From Nitratireductor thuwali (lineage in GTDB: Bacteria > Pseudomonadota > Alphaproteobacteria > Rhizobiales > Rhizobiaceae): a stretch of DNA of 64,000 nucleotides. The notes under the pieces were generated by a model. The model had not been told where the DNA came from. It searched no databases and saw only the letters and a list, made by a program, of their open reading frames with translations. The stretch's first letter is position 1. Each line of letters starts with the position of its first letter. Location: positions 2,478,001 through 2,542,000 of the forward strand of contig NZ_CP030941.1 of assembly GCF_036621415.1 (NCBI RefSeq). Direction: 5' to 3'. Position numbers and translations under genes: made by a program. Positions 25,886 to 34,292 of the stretch are shown here, piece after piece.

Positions 25886-25925
25886 GGCGCCGGGTTTTCC
25901 TTGCCGGCCTCCGGCGATCCCGCGC

Positions 25926-25967
25926 TCGATCCCTCCCCCTTCGGCAAGCTCAGGATCGGGAGGGGTG
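25926..25967. repeat. Hairpin of the 'TTCGGCAAGCTCAGGAT' intergenic repeat family
   Basis: CCCTCCC (25931-25937) and GGGAGGG (25958-25964) flank TTCGGCAAGCTCAGGAT. It lies between the convergent regA and mbfA genes. Two similar units occur near 44975 and 45304. No T tract follows on either strand, so a terminator role is uncertain. Confidence 0.5.
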
Positions 25968-26062
25968 GAGGTACTGCGCCGCCATATGCAATTGCCCCGC
26001 CCTTGGCTTGAGGTGAGGAGTGCCGGGCAAACCGAACGGTAACCCTCCACGCGCGCGCGCCC

Positions 26063-27046
26063 TCACGCGTTCCCGATCAGCATCCCCGCGGCGAACACCA
26101 GCGCCCCGCCCAGCACCACCTGAAAGGTCGCCCGGCTCCACGGCGTTTCCATGTAGCGGTTCTGGATAAAGGCGATCGCCCACAATTCGATGAAGACGAC
26201 GATGATGGCGAGGGTGGTCGCGGTCGAGAAGTCCGGGATGAGATAGGGCAGGGCGTGGCCCAGCCCGCCAACCGTCGTCATGATGCCCGTCGTCAGCCCG
26301 CGCTTGATCGGCGAGCCGCGCCCCGAGATCACCCCGTCGTCCGAAGCCACCTCGGTAAAGCCCATGGAGATGCCCGCGCCGATGGAGGCGGCAAGCCCCA
26401 CCAGGAAAGTCTGCCACGTATCCCCCGTGGCGAAGGCGGCGGCGAAGATCGGCGCAAGCGTGGAGACCGAGCCGTCCATCAGCCCGGCCAGCCCCGGCTG
26501 CACATAGGTGAGGATGAACTGCCGGCGCTCCGTCTTTTCTTCCTCGGCGCGCGCGCCCTCGGGCAGATGCTCCTCGCCCAGCCGCTGGGCCAGCGTCTCG
26601 TGCCCCTTTTCCGCCGCCGCCAGATCGCCCAAAAGCTTGCGCGTCGCCGCGTCCTGCGTCCGCTTGGCGGCCTCCACATAGAAGCGGTGCGCCTGCTCCT
26701 CCATCAATTCGGCCTGCGCCCGCACGGTTTCGAGGCCCAGGGGCCGCACCAGCCAGTCCGGCTTGCGCTCGTAATAGCCGCGCACATGCTCGCGCCGTAT
26801 CAGGGGAATGCGCTCGCCGAAGCGCTTGCGATGCATCTCGATCAGCGCCCCGCGATGCCGGTCCTCCTCCTCCGCCATCGCCTCGAAAACCTTCGCCGAA
26901 TGCGGATAATCCTCCCGCAGCCCGTCCGCATAAGCCCGATAGATCCGCGCGTCGTCCTCCTCCGAGGAGATCGCCAGCGCCAGCACCTCCTGCTCCGAAA
27001 GAGACGAAAAGGCCCGCCGGCTGAAACTGAAAAAACGTGTGAACAT
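26063..27046 (-). CDS. mbfA: Membrane-bound ferritin MbfA (rubrerythrin-like domain fused to VIT1/CCC1)
   Basis: Protein of 327 residues. The N-terminal half is a ferritin-like di-iron domain (EEDDARIYRAYAD, MAEEEDRHRGALIEMH, ELMEEQAHRFY, AAAEKGHETLAQRL). The C-terminal half is a VIT1/CCC1-type transporter domain with about five membrane segments (QPGLAGLMDGSVSTLAPIF, GLAASIGAGISMGFTE). MbfA of Agrobacterium and Bradyrhizobium exports iron and protects against iron and peroxide stress under Irr control. The promoter region carries a perfect iron control element, matching that regulation. Confidence 0.94.
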   Translation of the reverse strand: MFTRFFSFSRRAFSSLSEQEVLALAISSEEDDARIYRAYADGLREDYPHSAKVFEAMAEEEDRHRGALIEMHRKRFGERIPLIRREHVRGYYERKPDWLVRPLGLETVRAQAELMEEQAHRFYVEAAKRTQDAATRKLLGDLAAAEKGHETLAQRLGEEHLPEGARAEEEKTERRQFILTYVQPGLAGLMDGSVSTLAPIFAAAFATGDTWQTFLVGLAASIGAGISMGFTEVASDDGVISGRGSPIKRGLTTGIMTTVGGLGHALPYLIPDFSTATTLAIIVVFIELWAIAFIQNRYMETPWSRATFQVVLGGALVFAAGMLIGNA

Positions 27047-27063
27047 GAGGGTCGCAATCCAGA

Positions 27064-27086
27064 TAGTTTAGAATAATTCTAAACTA
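27064..27086 (-). promoter_or_regulatory. Iron control element (Irr box) upstream of mbfA
   Basis: A perfect 23-base palindrome whose core is TTTAGAA-TAA-TTCTAAA (27067-27083). This is the consensus bound by Irr in Rhizobiales. It lies 18-40 bases upstream of the mbfA ATG, where Irr binding would block transcription when iron is low. Confidence 0.9.
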
Positions 27087-27321
27087 GAGAGCGGCTGAGG
27101 GAAGGTCAAGGAGGGCGGGATAGTGGTGTATCGGCCGGTCGTTCTTCCATTCCCGCATCATTCGCCGAGCCTCGCCTCGCTTCGATAAGCCCGTTCCGTG
27201 CTCCAAGGTCTGCAGGAACTTCGGGGGCAGGTTTCGGTTGAGAGGAAAGTACCCCGTAAGGGCGTGAGCGCGGCGTCGCCCTATCAGAACGAGGTTCCTC
27301 CACGAACGCGGGAGAGCAGAC

Positions 27322-27921
27322 ATGAAAAAGCACCCGGCTATTGTTGGCGTTGTCGGCGGGATTGTTGGCACGATCCTGGTGGCCATCGTCGTGTGGCTGA
27401 CCGTCGTCTACACGGGAGCCTACAATGTGGCTGCTTCGGATCCGCATTTCGATGCGGTCCGGTGGAGTTTCGACACGACCATGCACCGTTCCGTGGCCAA
27501 CCGGGCCGGCGGGGCAGACCTTCCCGAAAACGCTTCCGAGGCCCTTCTGGCCGAGGGCGCAGGGCATTACGCGGAAAGCTGCGCCCATTGCCACGGCGGG
27601 CCCGGCCAGGAGCCGGCCGCATGGTCCCGGGGGATGCGGCCCGAGCCGCCGCACCTTGTTGAAGCCGCCATCGAATGGACGGGCGAGGAAATCCACTGGA
27701 TCGTTTCCAACGGCATCAAGATGACGGGCATGCCTGCCTTCGGCGAGCATCACTCGGCAGAGGAAATCACGGCGATTGCCGCCTTCGTCAGCGCTCTCCC
27801 TGGCCTCTCCGCCGACGATTATTCAAGATTGACCGGTTCCGCTCATGGACATGCGGAAGAGACGCCGTCGCCCGCCGCAGGCGAGCCGTCAACTGGAGCG
27901 GCCGAACCCCATAGCGAATAG
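27322..27921 (+). CDS. Membrane-anchored mono-haem cytochrome c
   Basis: Protein of 199 residues with an uncleaved N-terminal membrane anchor (residues 7-30, VGVVGGIVGTILVAIVVWLTVVY) and one class I cytochrome c domain. The haem motif CAHCH lies near residue 88 and the axial Met is probably in GIKMTGMPAFG. The C-terminal tail is low-complexity, rich in Ala, Pro, Glu and His. GGGAGAG precedes the ATG. It is followed 18 bases later by a DUF305 gene, so the two probably form an operon, perhaps in periplasmic metal or redox handling. Confidence 0.88.
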   Translation: MKKHPAIVGVVGGIVGTILVAIVVWLTVVYTGAYNVAASDPHFDAVRWSFDTTMHRSVANRAGGADLPENASEALLAEGAGHYAESCAHCHGGPGQEPAAWSRGMRPEPPHLVEAAIEWTGEEIHWIVSNGIKMTGMPAFGEHHSAEEITAIAAFVSALPGLSADDYSRLTGSAHGHAEETPSPAAGEPSTGAAEPHSE

Positions 27922-27939
27922 CGCGAACAGGAAGGCAAG

Positions 27940-28800
27940 ATGTCCTATATCCGCTTCGGCCTCATGATCCTCACCTCCACGGTGGCGATGTTCATCCTGA
28001 TGTATCTCAACACCTACGCCTGGGAGCATGTGTTCTTCAGCGAGACCCGCACCTACATGGCGATCCTGATGGGCGCGACGATGGCGGTGATCATGCTCGC
28101 CTACATGCTGGGCATGTACTCCAGCAAGCAGCTCAACATCGCGATCTTCGCGGGAGCGGCGATCGTCTTTGCGCTTTCCCTGTGGCTCGTCCGCAGCCAG
28201 GCGATGGTCTCCGGGCCGAGCTACATGCGCGCCATGATCCCCCACCACTCGATTGCGATCATGACCTCCGAGCGGGCGCAGATCCGGGACCCGCGCGTCC
28301 GCAAGCTCGCCGACGAGATCATCGAGGCGCAGCGGCGCGAGATCGCCGAAATGCGCTACCTCATCGCGCAAACCTCCTCTGGAAATGAGGCGGAGAACAT
28401 CTACCACGACCCGCCCGCCGAACCGGGCACCGTGGAGGATGCCCTTTCGAACACCCTCATCAGCCGGCTCGACCTTGCCCCGATGCCCGAGGCGGAGGCC
28501 GACCGGGTGCTCGATGCGGATGCCCGCTGCACTTTCAGCCGCAGCCCCGAATCCGAGCCGGTGCTCTGGACCGCCCGGGACGGCGGCGGAGCGGCAGTGA
28601 AGCTGAACGGGGTCCTCGTCACGCTCCAGGCAGCCGGCGACCCGCAGGCCGGCATCGCAGAATATTCTTCGCCCGGAACCAGGATCATCGTGCGCCCGCT
28701 CGGCGAAGAGGCCGATTGGCGCGCGGATGCGGAACTGGTCTTCCAGCTCGACCAGGGCCTGACGGTGGGGTATCGTGGTTTCTACGCTTGCCGGAGCTGA
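27940..28800 (+). CDS. DUF305-family membrane protein
   Basis: Protein of 286 residues with three N-terminal membrane segments, then the DUF305 signature MRAMIPHHSIAIMTSERAQIRDPRVRKLADEII at about residue 95-130. Its paired histidines after MIP are typical of this ferritin-like family. A C-terminal extracytoplasmic domain of about 100 residues (CTFSRSPESEPVLWTARDGGGAAVKLNGVLVTL) follows. DUF305 proteins often accompany copper or metal resistance genes, but no metal pump is in view. It is cotranscribed with the upstream cytochrome c. Confidence 0.85.
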   Translation: MSYIRFGLMILTSTVAMFILMYLNTYAWEHVFFSETRTYMAILMGATMAVIMLAYMLGMYSSKQLNIAIFAGAAIVFALSLWLVRSQAMVSGPSYMRAMIPHHSIAIMTSERAQIRDPRVRKLADEIIEAQRREIAEMRYLIAQTSSGNEAENIYHDPPAEPGTVEDALSNTLISRLDLAPMPEAEADRVLDADARCTFSRSPESEPVLWTARDGGGAAVKLNGVLVTLQAAGDPQAGIAEYSSPGTRIIVRPLGEEADWRADAELVFQLDQGLTVGYRGFYACRS

Positions 28801-29073
28801 TGAGGAAGGAAGCGCGCGCGCCGGAAGTGCGTATGGTCGCGGCTTCACCGGCCCCTTGCCCAACGGGCGTCACGATCCAGGCGCGCGAGTCAAAGTGCAA
28901 GCCAACTGCAGTCAAATGCGCGTCGAGCACGGCGCGCAACCGGCCGAAGCACCTCATCAGTCGACAAGGTCGTATCGGCACGCTGATCCTTCGTAAGCAA
29001 CATCTCCGCCACTGCGTCATGCGCCGCGCCTTTGGATCAAAGGAGTAAGTTCGACCGTCGAGCCGAAACACCC

Positions 29074-30201
29074 TCAATCCAGCGTCCGCCGGAACCGCAA
29101 CAACGCGATTCCCGCATAGATGAAGATGAACAGCGCCAGCACCCCCGTCTCGAAGGCCACGGCGGGCAGTTCGGCGCCTTTCAGCATCACCGCGCGGATC
29201 ACCCTCAGGAAGTGGGTGAGGGGGAATATCTCGCCCAGCCACTGCGCCCATAGCGGCATGCCGCGATAGGGGAACATGAAGCCCGAAAGAAGCAGCGAGG
29301 GCAGGAAGAAGAAGAAGGTGAGCTGCATCGCCTGCATCTGCGTTCTGGCCACGGTTGAGATCGTGTAGCCGAGCAGCACCAGCGCCAGCACGAAGATGAG
29401 CACGGCGGAAAGCAGCAGCGTGAAGCTGCCGATGAAGGGTACGCCGAAAAGCAGCTTCGCCGCCGAAAGCACCACCGCCACCTGCACCGCGCCCACCACC
29501 AGATAGGGCAGCACCTTGCCCAGCATGATTTCGAGCGGACTTGCCGGCATGGCGAGAAGGTTTTCCATGGTGCCGCGTTCGCGCTCGCGGGTCAGCGCGA
29601 TGGCCGTCATCATCACCATCGTCATCTGCAGGATGACGCCGAGAAGCCCCGGCACGATATTGTATTGCGATATGCCCTCCGGGTTGTAGCGCCGGTGCAC
29701 CACCACTTCGAGCGCGCCTTGCGGATCCCCCGCCGCCATGCCGCGCTCGCGGGTCAGCGCCTGCTGCGCCACCGTGCCCAGCGTCGAGATCGCGCCGCTG
29801 GCCACCGATGGATCGGTGGCGTCCGCCTCGATCAGGATCTGCGCCTTCCCGCCCCGGTCGACCTGCCGCGCGAAATCGGAAGGGATGGTGACGACGAACA
29901 CCACCTCGCCGCGCGCCATAAGCCTCTCGGCCTCCGCCGCGCTTTCCACCACATGGTCGAAGCGGTAATAGCCCGTGGTCTCCAGCGCCGAGACCATCGC
30001 CCGGCTGTAATGGTCCTGGCTCACCGAGACCAGTGCCGAGGGCAGGGCCTTGGGGTCGTTGTTGATCGCATAGCCGAAAAGCACGAGCTGCATCAGCGGC
30101 ACGCCCAGCATCATGCCGAAGGTGATGCGGTCGCGCCGCATCTGGATGAATTCCTTGATCAGCATGGCGCCCAGCCGGGCGAATGAGAATACGGCGTTCA
30201 T
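29074..30201 (-). CDS. ABC-2 type export permease (YbhR/YhhJ-like)
   Basis: Inner-membrane permease of 375 residues. One hydrophobic segment lies near the N-terminus (FGMMLGVPLMQLVLFGYAIN), followed by a large periplasmic domain and five C-terminal segments, with the ABC-2 signature RERERGTMENLLAMPASPLEIMLGKVLPY. It is the last gene of the tetR-hlyD-ATPase-permease operon and overlaps the ATPase gene by ATGA. A single permease gene implies a homodimer, unlike YbhS/YbhR in E. coli. Substrate unknown; drugs or envelope stress compounds are likely. Confidence 0.88.
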   Translation of the reverse strand: MNAVFSFARLGAMLIKEFIQMRRDRITFGMMLGVPLMQLVLFGYAINNDPKALPSALVSVSQDHYSRAMVSALETTGYYRFDHVVESAAEAERLMARGEVVFVVTIPSDFARQVDRGGKAQILIEADATDPSVASGAISTLGTVAQQALTRERGMAAGDPQGALEVVVHRRYNPEGISQYNIVPGLLGVILQMTMVMMTAIALTRERERGTMENLLAMPASPLEIMLGKVLPYLVVGAVQVAVVLSAAKLLFGVPFIGSFTLLLSAVLIFVLALVLLGYTISTVARTQMQAMQLTFFFFLPSLLLSGFMFPYRGMPLWAQWLGEIFPLTHFLRVIRAVMLKGAELPAVAFETGVLALFIFIYAGIALLRFRRTLD

Positions 30202-31115
30202 TGCATATTGTCCGTGGCATCCGCCATGAACTGGATGAAGACGTCCTCGAGGCTCGTCTCGCCCGCCGCAACGCGCACGCCCTCCCGCTTCTCGATCTGC
30301 CTGAGCGAGGCCGACAGCGCGGCAGCATTCGCGCCCACCACATGCAGCGTCGCGCCGAAGGGTGCCACCTGCTCGACGCCGGGCAGCGCCGCGATCTCCC
30401 GCGCCAGCGCCTCCAGCCTCGGCCCGCTGACGATGAAGGTGGCCAAGCCCGCGTCCCTCACCACCTCGTCGACGGTCCCCGTGGCCAGCATCTTACCGTA
30501 GGAGATGTAGGAGATGCGGTGGCAGCGTTCGGCCTCGTCCATGTAGTGGGTCGACACCAGGACGGTCAGCCCGTCCGCCGCCAGCCGGTGTATCTCGTCC
30601 CAGAAATCGCGCCTTGCCTTGGGGTCGACGCCCGCCGTCGGCTCGTCGAGCAGCAGCAGCTTCGGCTCGTGCATGATGCAGGCCGCGAGCGCCAGCCGCT
30701 GCTTCCACCCGCCCGACAGCGTGCCGGCAAGCTGGTTGCGGCGCGAGGTCAGGCCGAGATCGTCCAGCGTGCGCCGCACATGGTCGCCGGCCGGCTTCAG
30801 CTCGTAAAGCCGCGCCACGAAGGACAGGTTCTCCGCGATCGTCAGGTCTTCGTAGAAGGAAAAGCGCTGCGTCATGTAGCCGACCTCGCGCTTGATCTTC
30901 AGCCCGTCGCGCGCAAGGTCGTATCCCAGCACCTGGCCGCCGCCGCCATCGGGGGTCAACAGCCCGCACATCAGCCGGATCGTCGTCGTCTTGCCCGATC
31001 CGTTGGGGCCCAGGAAGCCGACGATCTCGCCCCGTTCCACCTGCATGGACACATGGTCGACAACGGTCTTGTCGCCGAACCGCTTGACCAGATCGTGGAC
31101 GTCGATCGCCGGCAT
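30198..31115 (-). CDS. ABC exporter ATP-binding protein (YbhF-like)
   Basis: ATPase of 305 residues with Walker A GPNGSGKTT, Q-loop YMTQRFSFYEDLT, signature LSGGWKQRLALAACIM, Walker [13 protein letters not shown] and H-loop VSTHYMDEAERC. A C-terminal accessory domain ends SLEDVFIQFMADATDN. E. coli YbhF carries two ATPase cassettes, whereas this protein has one. Start 31115, two bases after the membrane fusion gene. Confidence 0.92.
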   Translation of the reverse strand: MPAIDVHDLVKRFGDKTVVDHVSMQVERGEIVGFLGPNGSGKTTTIRLMCGLLTPDGGGGQVLGYDLARDGLKIKREVGYMTQRFSFYEDLTIAENLSFVARLYELKPAGDHVRRTLDDLGLTSRRNQLAGTLSGGWKQRLALAACIMHEPKLLLLDEPTAGVDPKARRDFWDEIHRLAADGLTVLVSTHYMDEAERCHRISYISYGKMLATGTVDEVVRDAGLATFIVSGPRLEALAREIAALPGVEQVAPFGATLHVVGANAAALSASLRQIEKREGVRVAAGETSLEDVFIQFMADATDNMQ

Positions 31116-31117
31116 GG

Positions 31118-32068
31118 CTATTCGCCCGCCAGGCTTACGTCGACGATCTGCCCCGGCTGCAGCCGCCCGGTCGCCTCGTTCGCCGGCTTGGCCTCGACGA
31201 GGAACACCAGCTTCTGCCGCGTCTCGATGGAGTAGATCACCGGCGGCGTGAATTCGGGGTCCGGCGAGATGTAGGATATGGTGGCCGAAAGGTCGGGCGG
31301 GCAGCCGTCGCAGCGCACGTTCAGCCGGTCGCCGACCGCGATCGAGGAAAACGCCACCTCCGGCACGTAGAGCTTCAGCTTCACCGCCCCGTCCGGCAGC
31401 ATGGAGATCACCGGCGCGGACGGCCCGGCCAGGTCGCCCGCATTGCGCACGATGTCGTCCACGCGGCCGGCCGACGGCGCCTTCAGCATGCGCTCCGACA
31501 GCCGCCAGCGCGCCTCGTCGAGCGCCGCCTTCGCCTGGTCGCGCTGCTTTTCGGCCGCTTCGATGGCCTGCTTGCGGGCCGGCAGGCGGGCGACCGCCAG
31601 ATTGGCCTCGGCCTCCCCCACCCGCGCGCTGGCAAGCTCTGCTTCCGTGCGCGCCTTGTCGCGCTCGGCCTGGGTGGCGATGCCGCGCTGGAACAGGTCC
31701 TCCGTCCGCGACTCCACGCGCTCGGCCTCGCTCTGTTGTGCCCTGGCCGAGGCGAGCGCGGCCTCCAGCACCGCGATCTCCTCCTCGCGCTTGCCCTGGC
31801 GCAGATCGGCGAGCCGCGCATCCGCCTCCGCCAGGGCCGCTTCGGCCCGGGCGACGGCGATCTCGGCATCCCGTCGTTCCATCTCCGCGACCGGCTGGCC
31901 CGCTTCCACCCGCGCGCCGCGGCGGACATTGACGGCCCGCACCTGCCCCGTCTCCAGCGGCGCCAGCAGCACATATTCGCCCTCGACATAGCCCACGGCC
32001 AAAGGCGCCGCCGGCCCGCATGCGGTCAGGAAAGAGGCGATCACGGGCAGGGTGCACAGAAAGCTCAT
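31118..32068 (-). CDS. HlyD-family membrane fusion lipoprotein (YbhG-like)
   Basis: Periplasmic adaptor of 316 residues. The start at 32068 gives a lipoprotein signal MSFLCTLPVIASFLTAC with the lipobox LTAC. After the first lipoyl strand (LLAPLETGQVRAVNVRRGARVEAGQPVAEME) comes a long coiled-coil hairpin rich in Ala, Glu and Arg (about residues 70-190), then the second lipoyl half and beta-barrel. It links the exporter to an outer-membrane channel not encoded here. The ATG overlaps the TetR stop. Confidence 0.9.
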   Translation of the reverse strand: MSFLCTLPVIASFLTACGPAAPLAVGYVEGEYVLLAPLETGQVRAVNVRRGARVEAGQPVAEMERRDAEIAVARAEAALAEADARLADLRQGKREEEIAVLEAALASARAQQSEAERVESRTEDLFQRGIATQAERDKARTEAELASARVGEAEANLAVARLPARKQAIEAAEKQRDQAKAALDEARWRLSERMLKAPSAGRVDDIVRNAGDLAGPSAPVISMLPDGAVKLKLYVPEVAFSSIAVGDRLNVRCDGCPPDLSATISYISPDPEFTPPVIYSIETRQKLVFLVEAKPANEATGRLQPGQIVDVSLAGE

Positions 32069-32796
32069 GGCCTGCCTCCGCGCGCCTTGAGCATGGCGTC
32101 GAGATTGGCGCCCACCACCTCCACGACGCTTCCCGCTTCCCGCCCGCCGATTTCCGGCCAGCCCATGCGGCGGGTGACCGCCTCGCGCGCGATGCGGAAA
32201 TAGACGATCTGGCCGATCAGCGTGAACACGGTAAGGCGGGTGCGCTCGCTTTCGGCGGGCTCGCCCGTCGCCGCTTCCCACAACTGGCAGAACCGCTTGT
32301 GCACCGGCTCGAAGACGCCGGCATAGATGGTATCCAGCGCCGCCGTCGGATGGGCGAATTCGCGGATCAGGAACTGCACGATATCGCCCGGCTCGGGCCG
32401 CACCAGAAGAAAGCCGACCATCCGCTCCAGCGCCTGCCGCAGCAGCGCCTCCGCCTCGGCCCGCGATTTCGGCGACGCCGTCTCCAGGCCCGCCGGCCCA
32501 AGGGCGCTTTCGGCGGCCCGGCCGATCAGGCTCACGATATAGTCCGCGCAGGCCGCCCGCAGCCCTTCCTTGCCGCCGAAATGATAGGCGATGGAGCCGA
32601 TATTCGCGTCCGCCGCCGCCGCGATCTGCCGCGTCGACGTCGCCTCGAAACCGTTCTTGCCGAAAAGCCGCAGCGCCGCACGGATCAGCGCCTCCCGCGT
32701 CCGCTCAGCGCCGCTCTGGCGGGCGGTGCCGGCGGAGGCGGGCGGGCTGCCGGTGCTGCCGCCGGCGGGTTTTTCTGAGGGTCGTTTTGTCATCAT
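32065..32796 (-). CDS. TetR-family regulator with CecR-like C-terminal domain
   Basis: Regulator of 243 residues. The helix-turn-helix region reads REALIRAALRLFGKNGFEATSTRQIAAAADANIGSIAYHFGGKEGL. The C-terminal part (FLLVRPEPGDIVQFLIREFAHPTAALDTIY) matches the CecR/YbiH group, which in E. coli controls the ybhGFSR export operon, the same gene set that follows here. An N-terminal tail of about 30 residues rich in Pro, Gly and Ser precedes the HTH. It is probably autoregulated through the palindrome just upstream. Confidence 0.9.
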   Translation of the reverse strand: MMTKRPSEKPAGGSTGSPPASAGTARQSGAERTREALIRAALRLFGKNGFEATSTRQIAAAADANIGSIAYHFGGKEGLRAACADYIVSLIGRAAESALGPAGLETASPKSRAEAEALLRQALERMVGFLLVRPEPGDIVQFLIREFAHPTAALDTIYAGVFEPVHKRFCQLWEAATGEPAESERTRLTVFTLIGQIVYFRIAREAVTRRMGWPEIGGREAGSVVEVVGANLDAMLKARGGRP

Positions 32797-32802
32797 TCGG
32801 TG

Positions 32803-32824
32803 ATTTAATCATTCGATTGATTAA
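32803..32824 (-). promoter_or_regulatory. Palindromic operator candidate of the TetR regulator
   Basis: TTTAATCA (32803-32810) and TGATTAAA (32817-32824) are perfect inverted repeats six bases apart, starting seven bases upstream of the tetR ATG. The position between tetR and the divergent CYTH gene fits autoregulation. Confidence 0.65.
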
Positions 32825-32888
32825 AGTCAACCGTTGATCATGGCCCGCTCAGATGGCAATGAGTGATCCACCGGCTGCGGAGAGACCC

Positions 32889-33362
32889 ATGCCAACCGAG
32901 AGCGAGCGCAAGTTTTTCGTCGTCGACGACGGCTGGAGGGCGGAAGCCGCCGAGGCTTCCAGGATCCGCCAGCTATATCTGTGCACCGGTCCCGACCGCT
33001 CGGTGCGGCTTCGCTTCCGCGCGGGCCGCGCGCCCATGCTCACCTTCAAGTTCGGCGCCCATGCCCGCGACCGCCAGGAATACGAATATCCGGTGCCGGC
33101 GCAGGAAGCCGAGGAGATGGCGCGTTTTGCCGTCGGCAATGTCATCGAGAAGACCCGGCATCTCGTCCGCCACCGCGGCTATGTCTACGAGATCGACGAG
33201 TTCTCCGGCGCGCTGTCGGGCCTCGTCCTGGCCGAGCTGGAGACCGGCGACGAGGTCGGCGAGGCCGATCTTCCCGCCTGGCTCGGCATGGAAATCACCG
33301 GCAATCCCGCCTACTACAACGTCTCGCTCGCCCTCAACGGACTTCCGGAGCCTGGCACATGA
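32889..33362 (+). CDS. CYTH domain protein (triphosphate tunnel family)
   Basis: Protein of 157 residues that opens with the ExExK-type signature ESERKFFV, followed by alternating basic and acidic beta strands (SVRLRFRAGRAPMLTFKFG, EYEYPVP, EIDEFSGALSGLVLAELE) that line a triphosphate-binding tunnel. The ATG at 32889 has GGAGAG four bases upstream; an ATG at 32853 would add 12 residues. The next gene encodes a CHAD protein and overlaps by ATGA. CYTH and CHAD are often fused or paired and are linked to inorganic polyphosphate or other triphosphates. Confidence 0.88.
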   Translation: MPTESERKFFVVDDGWRAEAAEASRIRQLYLCTGPDRSVRLRFRAGRAPMLTFKFGAHARDRQEYEYPVPAQEAEEMARFAVGNVIEKTRHLVRHRGYVYEIDEFSGALSGLVLAELETGDEVGEADLPAWLGMEITGNPAYYNVSLALNGLPEPGT

Positions 33363-34267
33363 GCTATCGCATCGACCCGGCGCTGCCCGTCGCCAGGGAG
33401 GTTCATCGCATTGCCGATGAGGAGATCGCCGCCATCATCGCCGGCCTGGAAACCATGCCCGGCGGTCGCCAGATGGCGGTCCATGCCGCCCGCAAGCGGC
33501 TCAAGCGGCTGCGCGGCCTGATGAAATTGGTCGGCGGCGGCAATGAAGCGTTCCACGACCGGTACAACAGGCTCTTCCGCGACCTGTCGCGGGCGCTGTC
33601 CCATGCCCGCGACGCCGACGCGCTGGTCGAAACCGTCGACCGCTTTCCGGACGAGGGCAAAGCCGGCGGAAGCGATCTGCAGGTCGTCCGCGAGCACCTG
33701 GCGAGCCGCCGCGACCGCATCGTTAACGAGACGAGCGCCTTCGACGAAGCCCGCGCCACCACGCTTGCCGGCCTGCGCGCGGCCCGCGAGGCCTTTGCCG
33801 GGCTCGATCTCCCGGACGACCCGGACGAGGGCGCGGCCCTGCTCGCCCGCGGCGCGCGCGATATGGTCCGGAAGGCCAAGCGGGCGCTCAGGCGCGCGCG
33901 CAAGCGAGGCGGGGCCGACGACTTTCACGAACTGCGCAAGGCGCTGAAATATCACTGGATGCATCTCGGCCTGCTGGACGACATGTGGCCGGGCGCCTCG
34001 TCCGTCCGCCGCAAGCGGGCCAACGCCCTGGGCGACCTGCTGGGCGAACTCAACGACATCGCCAACATGTACGAGGTGCTGGACGCCGAGGAGCAGGCCA
34101 TCGGCGCGCCGGAAACCGTGGCGCGGTTCCGCCGGAAGCTGGAGAAGCGCGAAAAGGTGCTGCGCAAGGCCATTCTCGCCCGCGCCGGCGCACTATTGGA
34201 AGGCGAGGGCAAGAAGCTGAGGAAGAAGATAGGGCGCGCCATGGCAAAATCCGGAAAAGCCGCGTGA
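33359..34267 (+). CDS. CHAD domain protein
   Basis: All-helical protein of 302 residues with conserved histidines and many basic residues: VHAARKRLKRLRGLMKLV, LSHARDADALVE and FHELRKALKYHWMHLGLL. The fold is thought to bind polyphosphate. The C-terminus is very basic (KKLRKKIGRAMAKSGK). It begins in the last codon of the CYTH gene (ATGA overlap), so the two products probably act together, the CYTH partner on the triphosphate end and CHAD as polyphosphate binder; that division is inferred. Confidence 0.88.
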   Translation: MSYRIDPALPVAREVHRIADEEIAAIIAGLETMPGGRQMAVHAARKRLKRLRGLMKLVGGGNEAFHDRYNRLFRDLSRALSHARDADALVETVDRFPDEGKAGGSDLQVVREHLASRRDRIVNETSAFDEARATTLAGLRAAREAFAGLDLPDDPDEGAALLARGARDMVRKAKRALRRARKRGGADDFHELRKALKYHWMHLGLLDDMWPGASSVRRKRANALGDLLGELNDIANMYEVLDAEEQAIGAPETVARFRRKLEKREKVLRKAILARAGALLEGEGKKLRKKIGRAMAKSGKAA

Positions 34268-34292
34268 GCGGGGTTGTGGAGGACGCCCGGCC

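Noticed and set aside
28801..29073. Possible gene remnant between the DUF305 gene and the ABC permease
   Set aside because: Short frames exist on both strands but none shows family features or a ribosome binding site, so no feature was called.
28685..30343. 552-codon minus-strand frame overlapping the ABC-2 permease
   Set aside because: It is a different frame of the permease gene; the permease frame has clear ABC-2 motifs.
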